The translations under genes and the position numbers were made by a program. The notes beneath the pieces were generated by a model. It made no database searches, was not told where the DNA came from, and saw only the letters and a program-made list of their open reading frames with translations. From Cryptomeria japonica (taxonomy: Eukaryota > Streptophyta > Pinopsida > Cupressales > Cupressaceae): DNA of 64,000 nucleotides. The stretch spans positions 608,292,173 to 608,356,172 of the forward strand of contig NC_081408.1 of the NCBI RefSeq assembly GCF_030272615.1, in the 5' to 3' direction. This document shows, piece by piece, positions 46,711 to 56,633 of the stretch (its first letter is position 1; the number at the start of each line of letters is the position of its first letter).

Positions 46711-47953
46711 CTCCTCAGTAGTTAAACCTTAGAAAGACTTAATTCTATGGCTTCATCTAACGGGAATAGTGTAAGTAGGGCTTATTGTTGTAAAACTCAT
46801 GCACTAGAGAGAGAGAGAAGATTTTGATTTTAGAGGTAGCAATTTTCAGTAAAACCAGCCAATCTTCTAGATTTAAGCTGTTAAATGCAATCACAACAGT
46901 CTCCCGAAATTTCAGAAAAAATGTTCGGGACCGTGGCGCTCGGAGTGCAACACGGTCCTTGCAACTTTTTTCGAAATTTGCAGGGATGAAAGGTATGATG
47001 ATTTTAGAGCTAATCTGAAAAAATTGAGGGATTTTACGATCTGTAGATAGGCCAAATTAAAGTTGCAAATTCAAAATTGAACCCTATCAAGATTGTCGAA
47101 AAATGCAAAATTTGAATTTTGAAAAAGAGAGGGAGACTGAAATTTTGAATTTTATGATTTTAGAGGGAATGTCAAGAGCAATGCAAATTTTGAAATTTAA
47201 AAATTGATTCAATTTCACGCAAAATTCAATTTTGAAAGCGGAAATCAAAGTTGTTGTAATTAGGCACTTAATTTCAAAAGTCACAAAATGCAAATATTTG
47301 AATAAAGCACTGAAATTTCGAATGAATGCAAATACAATTTTCAGATCTAAGACAGTAAGAACACAATTTTGACACAAAATTTCAGTTTCGATAATTTTTG
47401 AATGATTAAGAGCCTTAGACCAAGCAATCACAAGACCAACTTTGACTGTAATTTTGAAAGTGTTATAATTGACAAAATCAGCCAAAATTCTGGATTTTAG
47501 CAGGAAAATACAGCAAGATCTCGCTCCCGAAATTTTGGAAAAAATGTCGGGGACGATGGCGCTCGGAGTGCAACACGGTCCTCGCAACTTTTTTCCAAAT
47601 TTTCAGGGATGAAAGATATTGTGATTTTATTGCAGAATCCAAAGTTACAGCTGATTTGGAGATGTTTTGATTGGTCAAATTGTCGGACAAAGGTTGAATC
47701 AAGAGGGTTTCAAAAATTAGGGTTTTGACTTTTAACCACTTAATTTTTAGAATTAAAGCACAAATATGAATTGATAATTTGTAATAGAAGGACAGATCTG
47801 AAACAAGCATTAACATTTAGACATTTCGCAAGTTTAATTACTAAAAAGAAATTTTAGGGTTTTAATGCAATCACCTCTAAAACTTTGCAAAAGATCAAAC
47901 ATGGAAATGTAATCAATTTTTTCAGATCTAAGCATGAAAAATCAGAAAGGATG
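46711..47953 (-). other. Long leader of the gag-protease element with repeated hairpin
   Basis: About 1.24 kb of AT-rich untranslated sequence lies between the primer site and gag. It contains two copies of a GC-rich block with the core TGGCGCTCGGAGTGCAACAC (about 46934-46953 and 47556-47575), each between CCCGAAATTT-like and CAACTTTTTTC-like flanks. A related block lies in each LTR. It could hold packaging or dimerisation signals; that role is inferred. Confidence 0.7.
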
Positions 47954-47971
47954 TTCACGTCGGGTTCACCA
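47954..47971 (-). other. Primer-binding site matching tRNA-Trp
   Basis: The minus strand reads TGGTGAACCCGACGTGAA, three bases from the 5' LTR. It is complementary to the 3' end of plant tRNA-Trp (ending TTCACGTCGGGTTCA plus CCA), as I recall that tRNA. All 18 bases match. Confidence 0.8.
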
Positions 47972-48350
47972 AAATGTAAAGTGGAAAATCTCGGTCGAAC
48001 CCTAGTTGGTCTCCCCTCTTCTAACTCCGAGGAGAGAGAAGGGAGGTTCACTAGGATTCGATGGGTTTTCACTTAGGGGGAAGACTTTACATTCAAAAGA
48101 GGGGTTGAAACCCACAAGATCCAATCCCACGCAATGCAAGATTGGATGCTAAATGAGTTTCAAGGGTTCAGAAAGCAAGGCTACCCTCTTTTGTAAAGAA
48201 TGTTGATTAAGGAAATTAAGCTAAGAATGCATAGAAAGTCATAAAGATTCGCTTATAAACTGAGTTCGGGTTATAGGATGAAGCTGCGGACCTGGAATTA
48301 GCAGTAAAATGTCAATACGGCGCTGTCCTGCAAATTTGAGCAAAAGTTGT

Positions 48351-48382
48351 CGGGACGATGGCGCCCGGCGCCACGGTCCTCC
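48351..48382. repeat. GC-rich palindrome in R/U5 of the gag-protease LTR
   Basis: The core GATGGCGCCCGGCGCCACGG folds on itself (GTGGCGCC against GGCGCCAC-type arms). It is related to the blocks in the leader. The equivalent in the 3' LTR is at about 41779-41810. Confidence 0.75.
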
Positions 48383-48827
48383 AAAAAATCCGCAAAACGA
48401 AGGGGGATCTGTTCATCTCTGCACAAGGATTCCAGATCTTCAATTTCAGCCGCGTACCTGCAACCTACACACAGAAAAGCGAAGACGATTGGGGGGTTAG
48501 GGATTAGGGGTTTGCCTTTAGGTCAAACCCCGGTTTTGGAATTAACGAAGAAATGAGCAAGAGCTGTAAATGTAAATGACTGTAAAACAAGTACTAATAC
48601 CTTGTTCTAAGGATGTTTGTATCCTTATGTGCGAAGGTTTAGATGTTGTATGTTGTAGTATGTAGCATGTAATAAGTGATCTCCTCTTCAATGGTTGAAT
48701 CCTTGACTTGAATGCAACACTTAGCCTTGAATGGAGACTTGAAATGATCAATTGCTTGAATGCTTGAATGCTTGAGTATAGTTTCCACGCCTTTTCCATC
48801 ATATCGAATGAGAGAGGAAAATGTAGT

Positions 48828-48835
48828 TTATATAC
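48828..48835 (-). promoter_or_regulatory. Probable TATA box of the gag-protease 5' LTR
   Basis: The minus strand reads TATATAAACTACATTTTCC, a strong TATA-type core promoter about 415 bp into the LTR. The tandem palindromes lie just upstream of it in U3. The same sequence is in the 3' LTR near 42256-42263. Confidence 0.65.
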
Positions 48836-48955
48836 TTGTCATTTAGGGCTGATAGATTGATTTTCCCGACCTTAGGCTGACCAGGGAAGTATATTTCCAA
48901 ATTGCAATCAAAAAGACCTGATATCACTTAGGAAACCGGGCCCAAAATAGGACCT

Positions 48956-49079
48956 AGGGACCAGGGCGCTGGGCGCCATGGTCCTGGAGGACCAGGGAGC
49001 TGGGCGCCCTGGTCCTGAGGGACCAGGGCGCTGGGCGCCCTGGTCCTGAGCGACCAGGGCGCTGGGTGCTCTGGTCCCA
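48956..49079. repeat. 31-bp GC-rich palindromic minisatellite (4 units)
   Basis: Units of the type GGACCAGGGCGCTGGGCGCC followed by CTGGTCCTGAG repeat four times here and twice in the other LTR (about 42388-42449). Each unit can form a hairpin (GGACCAGGGCG against CGCCCTGGTCC). The frames crossing it on both strands are repeat artefacts. Confidence 0.9.
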
Positions 49080-49254
49080 CCTCTCGGGACATCAGGGTGC
49101 AAGGAGGTTCAGGCCAGGGTGCTTGAAAAATGCAGTTTTCAGTGTCGTGAGCGAGTTTTGGGGTCTCCATTCAGGTTGCGTGTTGCGTCGCCATCGTGAA
49201 GACCGAAATGCAGTCGAAATTGCAAGTGTCACAATTTTAGGACGCTACAAAAAG

Positions 49255-50639
49255 GTTGCCACATACCACCCCCTATAAGGTATCTTGGTTGAGTAAAGGT
49301 CAACATGTGCTTGTAGATGAGCAAGCTTGGGTAGATTTTGAAATAGGAGATTACAAGGATAGTGTGCTATGTGACATATTACCCATGGATGCATGTCACT
49401 TCATGTTAGGACACCCTTAGTGGTATGATGTCTAAGCCATACATGATGGGGAGAAGAGTTCCTATATTATCACCAAGGAGGGTAGAAAGTTTCAAATGGA
49501 TCCCTTGATTGATCAAGGTGAAGAAAGATGGGTTGGATCAAGTATTATGTTTCTTGGTGGGAAAGAGTTCTTGAAATTGTTGAAGCATGAAGGGAACCAC
49601 AATGTGCTCTCGTAGTGAAACCAAAAGAAGAGACAAAGATTGAAACCAGATCGGTGATACTGCAAGAGGTGCAAACCTTACTAGACTGGTACAAAGACAT
49701 AGTTGTCAATGAGATACTAGATGCCTTACCCCCTATGAGAGATGTAAACCATCAAATAGACCTCATACCTAGTTCAAATTTTCCAAACAAAGCTGCTTAC
49801 AAAATGACACCTACTCAAAATGAGGAAATAGCAAAGGAAGTACATGAATTGCTAGCTAAGGGGTTGATAAAGAAGAGTTTAAGTCCATGTGTAGTGCCTA
49901 CTATTTTGGCACCTAAGAAAGAAGGTAAGTGGAGGATGTGCACTGATTCAAGGGCCATAAACAAAATCACAATCAGATATTGGTTTCCAGTGCCAAGGAT
50001 TGAGGATCTAATGGACTACCTAGGTGTAGCTTGCTACTTTTCTAAGGTGGATTTGACATCAGGCTATCGTCAAATTAGGATCAAACCTGGTGATGAATGG
50101 AAGACAACCTTTAAAATAAATTAGGAGATCTATGAATGGTTTGTGATTCCCTTTGGACTCACAAATGCACATAGCACCTTCATGAGACTCATGAATGAGG
50201 TTCTTGCAGAGTTCATTGGTAAGTTTGTCATTGTTTATCTTGATGACATTCTAATTTTTAGCAGGTCAAAAGAGGAGAATATCAAACATCTGAATCAAGT
50301 TTTGAGGAAGCTACATCAAGAAAAGTTGATGATCAACTTGGATAAATGTTGTTTTTTGAAAAATGAATTGGTGCATCTTGGTTTTGTAGTTTCTCAGGGT
50401 TGTTTAAAAATGGATCCATCAAAAGTAGAAGCAACAGTGAATTGGCCTAGGACTCCTAAGTTAGTAGGAGATGTAAGAATTTTTCATTGTTTAGCTTCTT
50501 TTTATAGGAAATTAGTTAGAAGTTTTAGCCATGTGTGTGCACCTATCTTGAACACCATCAAAGGTGGGAAAAACTATCCATTTAAGTGGAATAGTGCAAC
50601 AAACAAGGGGTTTGAGTTGTAAAAAAAAGGGTAGTAGAA
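49255..50639 (+). pseudogene. Chromovirus protease end and reverse transcriptase (broken)
   Basis: After the gag-protease insertion the protease resumes (RLPHTTPYKVSWLSKGQHV) and ends in a conserved MDACHFMLGHP-type block. RT begins near 49715, with DVNHQIDLIPSSNFPNKAAY, KEVHELLAKGLIKKSLSPC, KWRMCTDSRAINKITIRY, YFSKVDLTSGYRQIRI (about 50035-50082), IPFGLTNAHSTFMRLMNEVL, and the intact catalytic box FVIVYLDDILIFS (about 50222-50260). A TAG at 50122-50124 splits the RT; a stop near 50620 and a frameshift follow. The same protease segment occurs uninterrupted at 56208-56621. Confidence 0.9.
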
Positions 50640-51056
50640 CTTCCTTACCTTAGGCTCCCTAATTTTAATCATCTCTTCACTGTGGAGTGTGATGCTAACA
50701 AGTTGGCTATAGGGGCCATTTTGAGCCAAGAAGGTCACTCGGTTGCATTTTTCTCTAAGAAACTCAATGAAGCAAAACAAAAGTATTCTACTTATGATCT
50801 AGAGTTATATGCCATGGTGAAAGCACTCAAGAAGTGGTAGCATTATTTGTTACCTAAAGAGTTCATAGTATACACTGATAATCATGCACTTAGCTTTTGT
50901 AATGGGTAAGGGAAATTGAATCAAAGACCCCTCAAGTGGGTCAAATATTTGCAAGCCTGCACCTTTTCCATCAAGCACAAGAAAGGAGTCACCAATAAGG
51001 TAGCAAATGCCTTAGTTAGAATGATTCTAACCATTCAATAAGTAAAACTACAAAGT
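50640..51056 (+). pseudogene. Chromovirus RNase H (broken)
   Basis: The frame reads FTVECDANKLAIGAILSQEG, AFFSKKLNEAKQKYSTYDLE, LYAMVKALKKW, then a stop, then FIVYTDNHALSFCNG and KHKKGVTNKVANALV. These are the RNase H blocks of Ty3/Gypsy pol, with stops where Trp/Gln codons would be. Confidence 0.85.
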
Positions 51057-52320
51057 GTGGGGTTAAATGACCTCAAAGATCTCTACCAAGGTGACAAAGA
51101 TTTTGGTGAAGCATGTGATGTTTTCTCAAAATTTTCTAATGCTTGTCATGTTGCCTATTATGATTTTATGTTGCAAGAAGGCTTATTTCTTAAAGGACAC
51201 CTACTTTGCATACCATGGTTCTCTATGAGAAACAATATCATCAAGGAGAAGCATCAAGGAAGTCTAAGTGGACATTTTGGTCTTGACAAGACCTTAGAGC
51301 AAGTTGGCAGGTTCTACCATTGGCCTAGACTACAATTAGATGTTAGAAGATTTGTGGAAAAATGTGCTATTTGTTAAAGGGCTAAGGGTACCTCCAACAA
51401 TGCATGTTTATATCAGCCTCTAGCCATACCAACAAGGCCATGGCAGTGTGTGAGTATGGACTTTGTTCTTGGTTTACCTAAAACTCCAAGAGGATATGAC
51501 AATGTCTATGTAATAGTGGATAGATTCAGGAAGATGTCAAACTTTGTGTCTTGAAAAGGAATTAATGATGTCTCCTACATAGCAGGTTTGTTCTTCAAAG
51601 ATATTGTAAGGATCCATGGTTTACCTCTTAGAATTGTGAAGGATAGGGGTACAAAATTTGTGAGTCACTTTTGGCGAACCTTGTGGAAGAAACTTGGTAC
51701 TAACCTTTCTTTTTCATCCACATACAATCCATAATCTGATGGTCAAACTGAAGTAGTAAATAGGTCCTTGGGTAATATACTTAGATGTCTTACCAAACAA
51801 CATGGTAAAGTTTGAGATCTAGTATTGGGACAAGCAAAATATGCCTACAATGAATCTATCAATAGGAGCATCGACTGGAGTCCATTTGAGATTGTATATG
51901 GATGTCATCCAAGAGGTATTTTAGAACTTAGAAACCTCTTAAAGTACTATGGACCATATGAGTGCTCAAGGTGAAAACATTGCATAGAATATGAAGGAGA
52001 TCCATGAACAAGTCAAGAAAATATTGTAGAGAATATGAAGGAGATCCATGAACAAGTCAAGAAAATATTGCAGCAGAACAATGAGAAATACAAGACACAT
52101 GCAAACAAAACAAGAAGGGAAGTACACTACAAGGTAGGTGATCTATTTATGGCCTCTTTGAGAAAGGAGAGAATCCGTAAGGGGAATCCTAGCAAGCTAT
52201 GCATGAAGAAGATTGGACCTCTTAAAGTTGTGCATAAGTATGGCAACAATGCCTATGAGGTGGAACTACCACCAAACTTGGATATATCACCAATATTTAA
52301 TGTATGTGATTTGTATTAGT
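51057..52320 (+). pseudogene. Chromovirus integrase (broken)
   Basis: The zinc domain is HHCC-like (about 51254-51377: HQGSLSGHFGLDKTLEQV ... CAIC), ending in a stop at 51376. The core is at 51435-51800: WQCVSMDFVLGLPKTPRG, VIVDRFRKMSNFV, LRIVKDRGTKFVSHFW, and SDGQTEVVNRSLGNILRC, giving the D, D and E positions. Stops occur at 51552, 51733 and 51811. A 44-bp tandem duplication at 51991-52078 shifts the frame. The C-terminal part (52035-52319, YKVGDLFMASLRKERIRKGN) is open. Confidence 0.88.
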
Positions 52321-52399
52321 ATAAAGGAACTCAGTCAGCTAAAATCTTGGAAGAGTCTACTGCTACTAAAGAGGCAGATTAGATACAAGACCTACCTCC

Positions 52400-52562
52400 A
52401 AGCCAACCAATGACATTGGACTGCATTTTGGACTTTAAGATTGTCAAAAGGACTAGGAAAGGAGTCTATAAAGAATACTTGATTAAATAGAAAGGTCACC
52501 CTAAATATAAAGATACATGGATGTCTAAAGGAGATATACTACATGATGGAACCACTGTTCAA
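52400..52562 (+). pseudogene. Chromodomain at the end of the chromovirus integrase
   Basis: The translation ILDFKIVKRTRKGVYKEYLI, then K-stop, then KGHPKYKDTWMSKGDI has the layout of the Gypsy chromodomain (YLIKWKG...TW...). Chromodomains steer integration into marked chromatin. One TAG replaces the Trp codon. Confidence 0.82.
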
Positions 52563-52607
52563 GCACTATCCACTCAAGGGACTTGAGTTTTTCCTACCCC
52601 GGGAGTA
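52563..52607 (+). other. 3' end and purine-rich tract of the chromovirus
   Basis: The stop TGA lies near 52583, followed by CCCCGGGAGTA, which abuts the 3' LTR. The polypurine tract is short and weak. Confidence 0.5.
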
Positions 52608-54694
52608 TGGTACAGGGGCACTTAGCAATTTTGTTAATTTTGTTTCCAGGATGTTGGAATCATGTTTTTAGTTTTGTAATAAGGCCAAGAGGCCATTGAG
52701 TATGTGCTCAAATTATTATAAGGGCCAAACAAGTTTTTGTTTGTCCACTATTCACATGTGAGCTCTTAAGGGTGCTAGGTAGAGCACTTAATAAGATAAG
52801 TTGTTTTTGGGTTAATGTAGGCTGGTTGATGTTGTTTTGACATTGATCATATGATTCATTTGAAAGTGACCATGGTGTGGTTTGAGAAAATTTTCTCACC
52901 TATGCAACAATTTGGAAAAGTTGCAAAAGTTGTTCATAGCAACTTTGTAACATTTTCATACACCAACAACTAGTTGGTTGACACAATCAGTTATGAGCAT
53001 GTGTAAATACTCCAAGGCTAGTATAAGGCTTGGAAAGACTAAAGACAACTGATTGTTCAAGGTTGTTGAAAATCTAAAAAAATATAAACAATTTGGGTTT
53101 CTCATTTGTGTGTGTTCTTCCGAGTTTTTTCTATTCTTTGCTAGTTTGTACAACTTGTAGGGATTGAGAATCCTAAAACAAGATCATGGATTGCTAGACT
53201 GGTGTCTTACCTTTCTTTTGTTTTTGATTTAGAGTCTTGAAGTGTTGTAGGTTGTGAATAAATTTCATTTTGTTGCAAGTGGGTTCAAGAGCCCTAAAAA
53301 CCAGTGTTTTGAGAGCAAAATGGCTCCAAGCTAATGTTCCATGGTGTGTTTCCACGCTGAAACCTCGTGGAAAGTTAAGTTTCACTGTATACTATGTTTT
53401 ATTTTTGGTTTTGAGTTAGGGGAAGTTGGATCAAATATTTTCCACCATACCCTAAGCTTGGCACATTGAGTTGGCAAGTATTAGGAATCATGGATAACTG
53501 GCCCTAATTCAGTGAGTCTAGTGGGTGGAGACAAACTATGATTGGATTGGAATTTAATATGGAAGAACAAACCCCAAACTATCATCAATTCATGTAGGCA
53601 ATTAGACTAGTGAAGGAATGTTGATCAACCCCTAATTTTAAGGCCTAGAAAAGGGCAATCAGGCCTAACTAAACCGGTAAGGGTTAGATATGTTAATGGC
53701 AGAAACCACCTTTGGTTTTGTGTGAGATTTTTCCAAGATCAAGAGATCAATGAAAAGTATAATAGAGAGATAAAATATTGATAGGAAGAAACTGTATTCT
53801 ATCAAGATGAAAATACTATTCAACTAGATCATCAAGCATTACATACAATGAATATGACCATGCTTATATAGGCAAGGCTATATGGATTGGCGAGCACATA
53901 AAAATGACATGTGGCTTAATAAGAAATAAGGGTAGGTAGGAAATAGGTGTGGTAAGTAGCAGAAACAATATAATAGTCCACATGAGGTGGATCAACCACC
54001 AAAGGTAGAATGTAACAACAAAATAAGACCACAAAAGGTGGAAATTCTCCTACACACACTATCCCAATGTGCCACAAACACAAAAGTGTTTCATACCTGA
54101 ACTACTATGAAATGAATTTCCTAAGTAACTTAAGTGAGGTGTAATAATATCCAACATGAATAATTAATTACACCAACATTTTGAGATATTGTATGTAAAC
54201 TCCAAAAGGGTGTGTGGAATGTAAAAGAGTTCATAGAGTTGTTTAGCAAGTTTAACTAGTAAATTCAGAATACCTCACTAATAGGGATATTGAAATTAGG
54301 TCTTCAATTAGGCCAAAAAGTGCAGTTTGTTTCTAAAACAACAAACTGGTAAGTGTCAAAGATCTTGAGTAGGGAATAGGGTTGGGAATCCATCCAAAGT
54401 CATCCATCCTAATGTGTGTAGTGTGGGGAATGAATATCCTATTGTAGAGGGGTTGAACTCTCCAGTTGAGTGTCAAAGGGAGTGGAAAACAAGGTCTCCT
54501 AGCCAAGAAAATGGAACTCACAAAACAACAAGTGCTTATCCTAGCCTAAGAACCTTGGGAAGGTCAGAGAGGGTAAGTCTTGTAGACCCTTGGAGGGTGC
54601 CAAGTGTAAAATTATTGGATGGGTCTTGTGTATCTTGGAGGAGATACCTAGACAAGGTATCACAAACTGACGAGAGACAATCCACTCTACATTA
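52608..54694 (+). repeat. 3' LTR of the chromovirus (with nested solo LTR)
   Basis: It is colinear with 38414-40035 except for 53721-54183. It starts TGGTACAGGGGC and ends CTCTACATTA. Confidence 0.9.
53721..54178 (-). mobile_element. 458-bp solo LTR, probably Copia, minus strand
   Basis: The unit reads TGTGAGATTTTTCC...TTACACCAACA and is flanked by TTTTG (53716-53720 and 54179-54183). The homologous place in the other chromovirus LTR (about 39514) lacks it. On the minus strand it starts TGTTGGTGTAATTAATTA and has a TATATAAGC box near 53868-53876, giving the orientation. No internal region remains, so it is a solo LTR left by recombination. Confidence 0.88.
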
Positions 54695-54699
54695 GGATG

Positions 54700-55014
54700 T
54701 AATCATGGTAATGGTGCAAAAAGGTCCTATGTTTAAGCAAGAGTTTGCAGTTGGTATAAAAAACATTTCGACATCTAATAAGTTATGCTTGTGTGAGCTT
54801 CTTATTCTTGATTGGTCTTATGAAACATGAGATGGACAGAGTTCTGACATAGTTTAAGACTTGTTTGGAAGACTTGAGTTTGTTATGACTTGGACTTGAT
54901 TGATATTGCTTCAAAAAAAATTGTGACTAGAACATGACCTTGAATATGATGTGGACTAGACTTGAATTTGAAGATAATGATGAGGATGACTAATTCTACT
55001 ATGGGCAAGAAGAT
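54700..55014. other. Flank of the chromovirus, unassigned
   Basis: AT-rich sequence with no frame or terminal motif that I recognise. It should be continuous with the DNA left of 38409. Confidence 0.5.
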
Positions 55015-55698
55015 TGTTGGCATTTCATGAAGCTTGCATTAATGAAGTATAAGTGTTGTCATTGATGTCACTTGCAACCGGTAATGGATTTTTTTTGCAA
55101 CCGGTAGTGATGCAGTAATGCAACCATTAGTTAAGAAGTGAAGGAAACCGTTATTACTATTGAACCAAAGAGATCAACCGGTAACCCTAACCTGTTAATA
55201 TGTCTAACCCTAAATGATGGAGCTTGGTGAATCAGTTCTGTTGATTTATAATTGAATGGTGATTAGAGATGATTATGCCATGTATGCATGATGCACGTGA
55301 TGAGTTTCAAAGAGGTTTTGGTACATAGAGATAACTATTTTATCTTAGGTCTGAGAAAGTGCATAGCATGAAGGGGAAACCGCATGATGAGTTACAAGAT
55401 CAAATGTGTGGTGATCCAGAAGTAGTTGAGGTTGTCTAGAACTATGTGTAGTTGATTGCTATGTAATCCAATGGTCATGATTGAACCCATATGTTTATAA
55501 TCTCTATGAGATCTTAGGTTTAGTGATGTGTGACCTACCTATTGTTTTTCTTATAAGGTTGATGAGTTGTTTTCTAATAGTGCTCACAATCTTGGTTAAG
55601 TGTGTAAGTGTGATTGATTGTCAAACCAGAAGGCATATCTATAGAATATTTGAAGGTGGATAGGAGCATAAAAAGGATCTGATCAAGAAGAGTAGTAC
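55015..55698 (+). repeat. Copia-like LTR fragment, plus strand
   Basis: It starts TGTTGGCATTTCATGAAGC. GTTGTCATTGATGTCACTTG and repeated AACCGGTA words follow, as in the U3 of the other Copia LTRs here. It has no recognisable end and is probably cut by the CACTA-like element at 55699. Confidence 0.45.
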
Positions 55699-56156
55699 CA
55701 CTAGTACATTTGGGCCTGATTTCTGATGGACAATTGTCAGTAGTCTGACGACACCATGTCGAACTTACGACCAATTTATCCATCCAAAACTCATCGTCAG
55801 TCTTCCTGACGATGCCATTTGCGTCAAAATTCTGACAATATTATGAACTCTTCCGATGGCAGCTATATTTGCTCCCCCACCCAAAAAATTTCAATAGATT
55901 ATGGTCAAAATTCTGATGGATGCTATGTTTTCTCCTCGATGACTATCCGAGAAGGAAGTGACATCGGATATACAACATCCTTGTCGAATGTTTCTTTAGT
56001 TGTCATTGGAATTTTGATGGTATCAGATGTTGTGGGTCAGACGGCTTTGCCATTAGTGCATGAAAGAATTGAATGAGTTCTACTTTTAAAAATTGCATAA
56101 AACATTTTTTATTTACTTGATTCAGTGTTATTTGCAAAAAATGGTTATCAATGATG

Positions 56157-56202
56157 TTTCCTTTCTCCAAGAATTGTCTAAGATCTTTCTATTAGATAAT
56201 AT
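56157..56202. repeat. Inverted-repeat arm left of the chromovirus cargo
   Basis: This is the complement of 56634-56679 with about one mismatch in 46 bp (core TCTCCAAGAATTGTCTAAG). The two arms bracket the captured chromovirus piece. A more diverged copy also occurs at 57660-57706. Confidence 0.85.
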
Positions 56203-56207
56203 CAAGG

Positions 56208-56621
56208 GTTCCCTTCCTGCTTCAACAATTTCAAGAACTCTTTCCCACCAAGAAACATAATACTTGATCCAACCTGTCTTTCTTCACCCTGATCAATCAA
56301 GGGATCCATTTGAAAATTTCTACCCTCCTTGGTGATAACATAGGAATTCTTCTCCCCATCATGTATGGCTTAGACATCATACTACTAAGGGTGTCCTAAC
56401 AACAATTGGCATGCATCCATGGGTAATATGTCACATAGCACACTATCCTTGTAATCTCCTATTTCAAAATCTATCCAATCTTTCTCATCTACAAGCACAT
56501 GTTGACCTTTAATCAACCAAGATACCTTATAGGGGGTGGTATGTGGAAACCTTTTCAATTTTAGTTTGTCTACCATCTCAACTGCTACAATATTCTCTAT
56601 AGACCCTGAATCTACTTAGTC
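56208..56621 (-). pseudogene. Captured chromovirus protease fragment
   Basis: On the minus strand it reads from DSGS-type sequence through MVDKLKLKRFPHTTPYKVSW (56575) to MDACQLLLGHP (56385) and on to FLGGKEFLKLLK (about 56240). It corresponds to chromovirus positions 41345-41402 joined to 49255-49596. It therefore preserves the uninterrupted site into which the gag-protease element inserted in the neighbouring copy. Confidence 0.88.
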
Positions 56622-56633
56622 ATTAGATGTTAC

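Larger units (their letters stand above)
41403..49249 (-). mobile_element. Gag-protease-only LTR retrotransposon (TR-GAG-like), young
   Basis: LTRs 41403-42615 and 47975-49249 both read TGTAAAGTGG...GACGCTACA on the plus strand. They are flanked by the 5-bp duplication AAAAG (41398-41402 and 49250-49254). On the minus strand a tRNA-Trp-type primer site and a leader of about 1.24 kb precede one intact 1117-codon frame, then a 3' region of about 740 bp and a polypurine tract AAAGTGGGGGCTAAA. There is no RT, RNase H or integrase, and no sign that one was deleted. The LTRs differ by about 17 substitutions outside a tandem repeat, mostly transitions. This matches the published idea of TR-GAG elements, which supply gag but borrow polymerase. 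A copy of the uninterrupted target is present at 56517-56575. Confidence 0.93.
47975..49249 (-). repeat. 5' LTR of the gag-protease element
   Basis: This 1275-bp copy is identical in layout to 41403-42615 but has four rather than two units of a 31-bp palindromic repeat. It contains the likely promoter for the 1117-codon frame. Confidence 0.93.
38414..54694 (+). mobile_element. Chromovirus (Ty3/Gypsy with chromodomain), interrupted
   Basis: LTRs 38414-40035 and 52608-54694 are flanked by the 5-bp duplication GGATG (38409-38413 and 54695-54699). Both start TGGT; the left ends TACATCA and the right TACATTA. The primer site TGGTATCAAAGCC starts at 40039. The order gag, protease, RT, RNase H, integrase, chromodomain is that of plant chromoviruses. 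A gag-protease element (41403-49249) and a 458-bp solo LTR (53721-54178) are nested in it. Without them the element is about 8.0 kb, and the LTRs are 1622 and 1624 bp. Several stops make it inactive. Confidence 0.92.
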
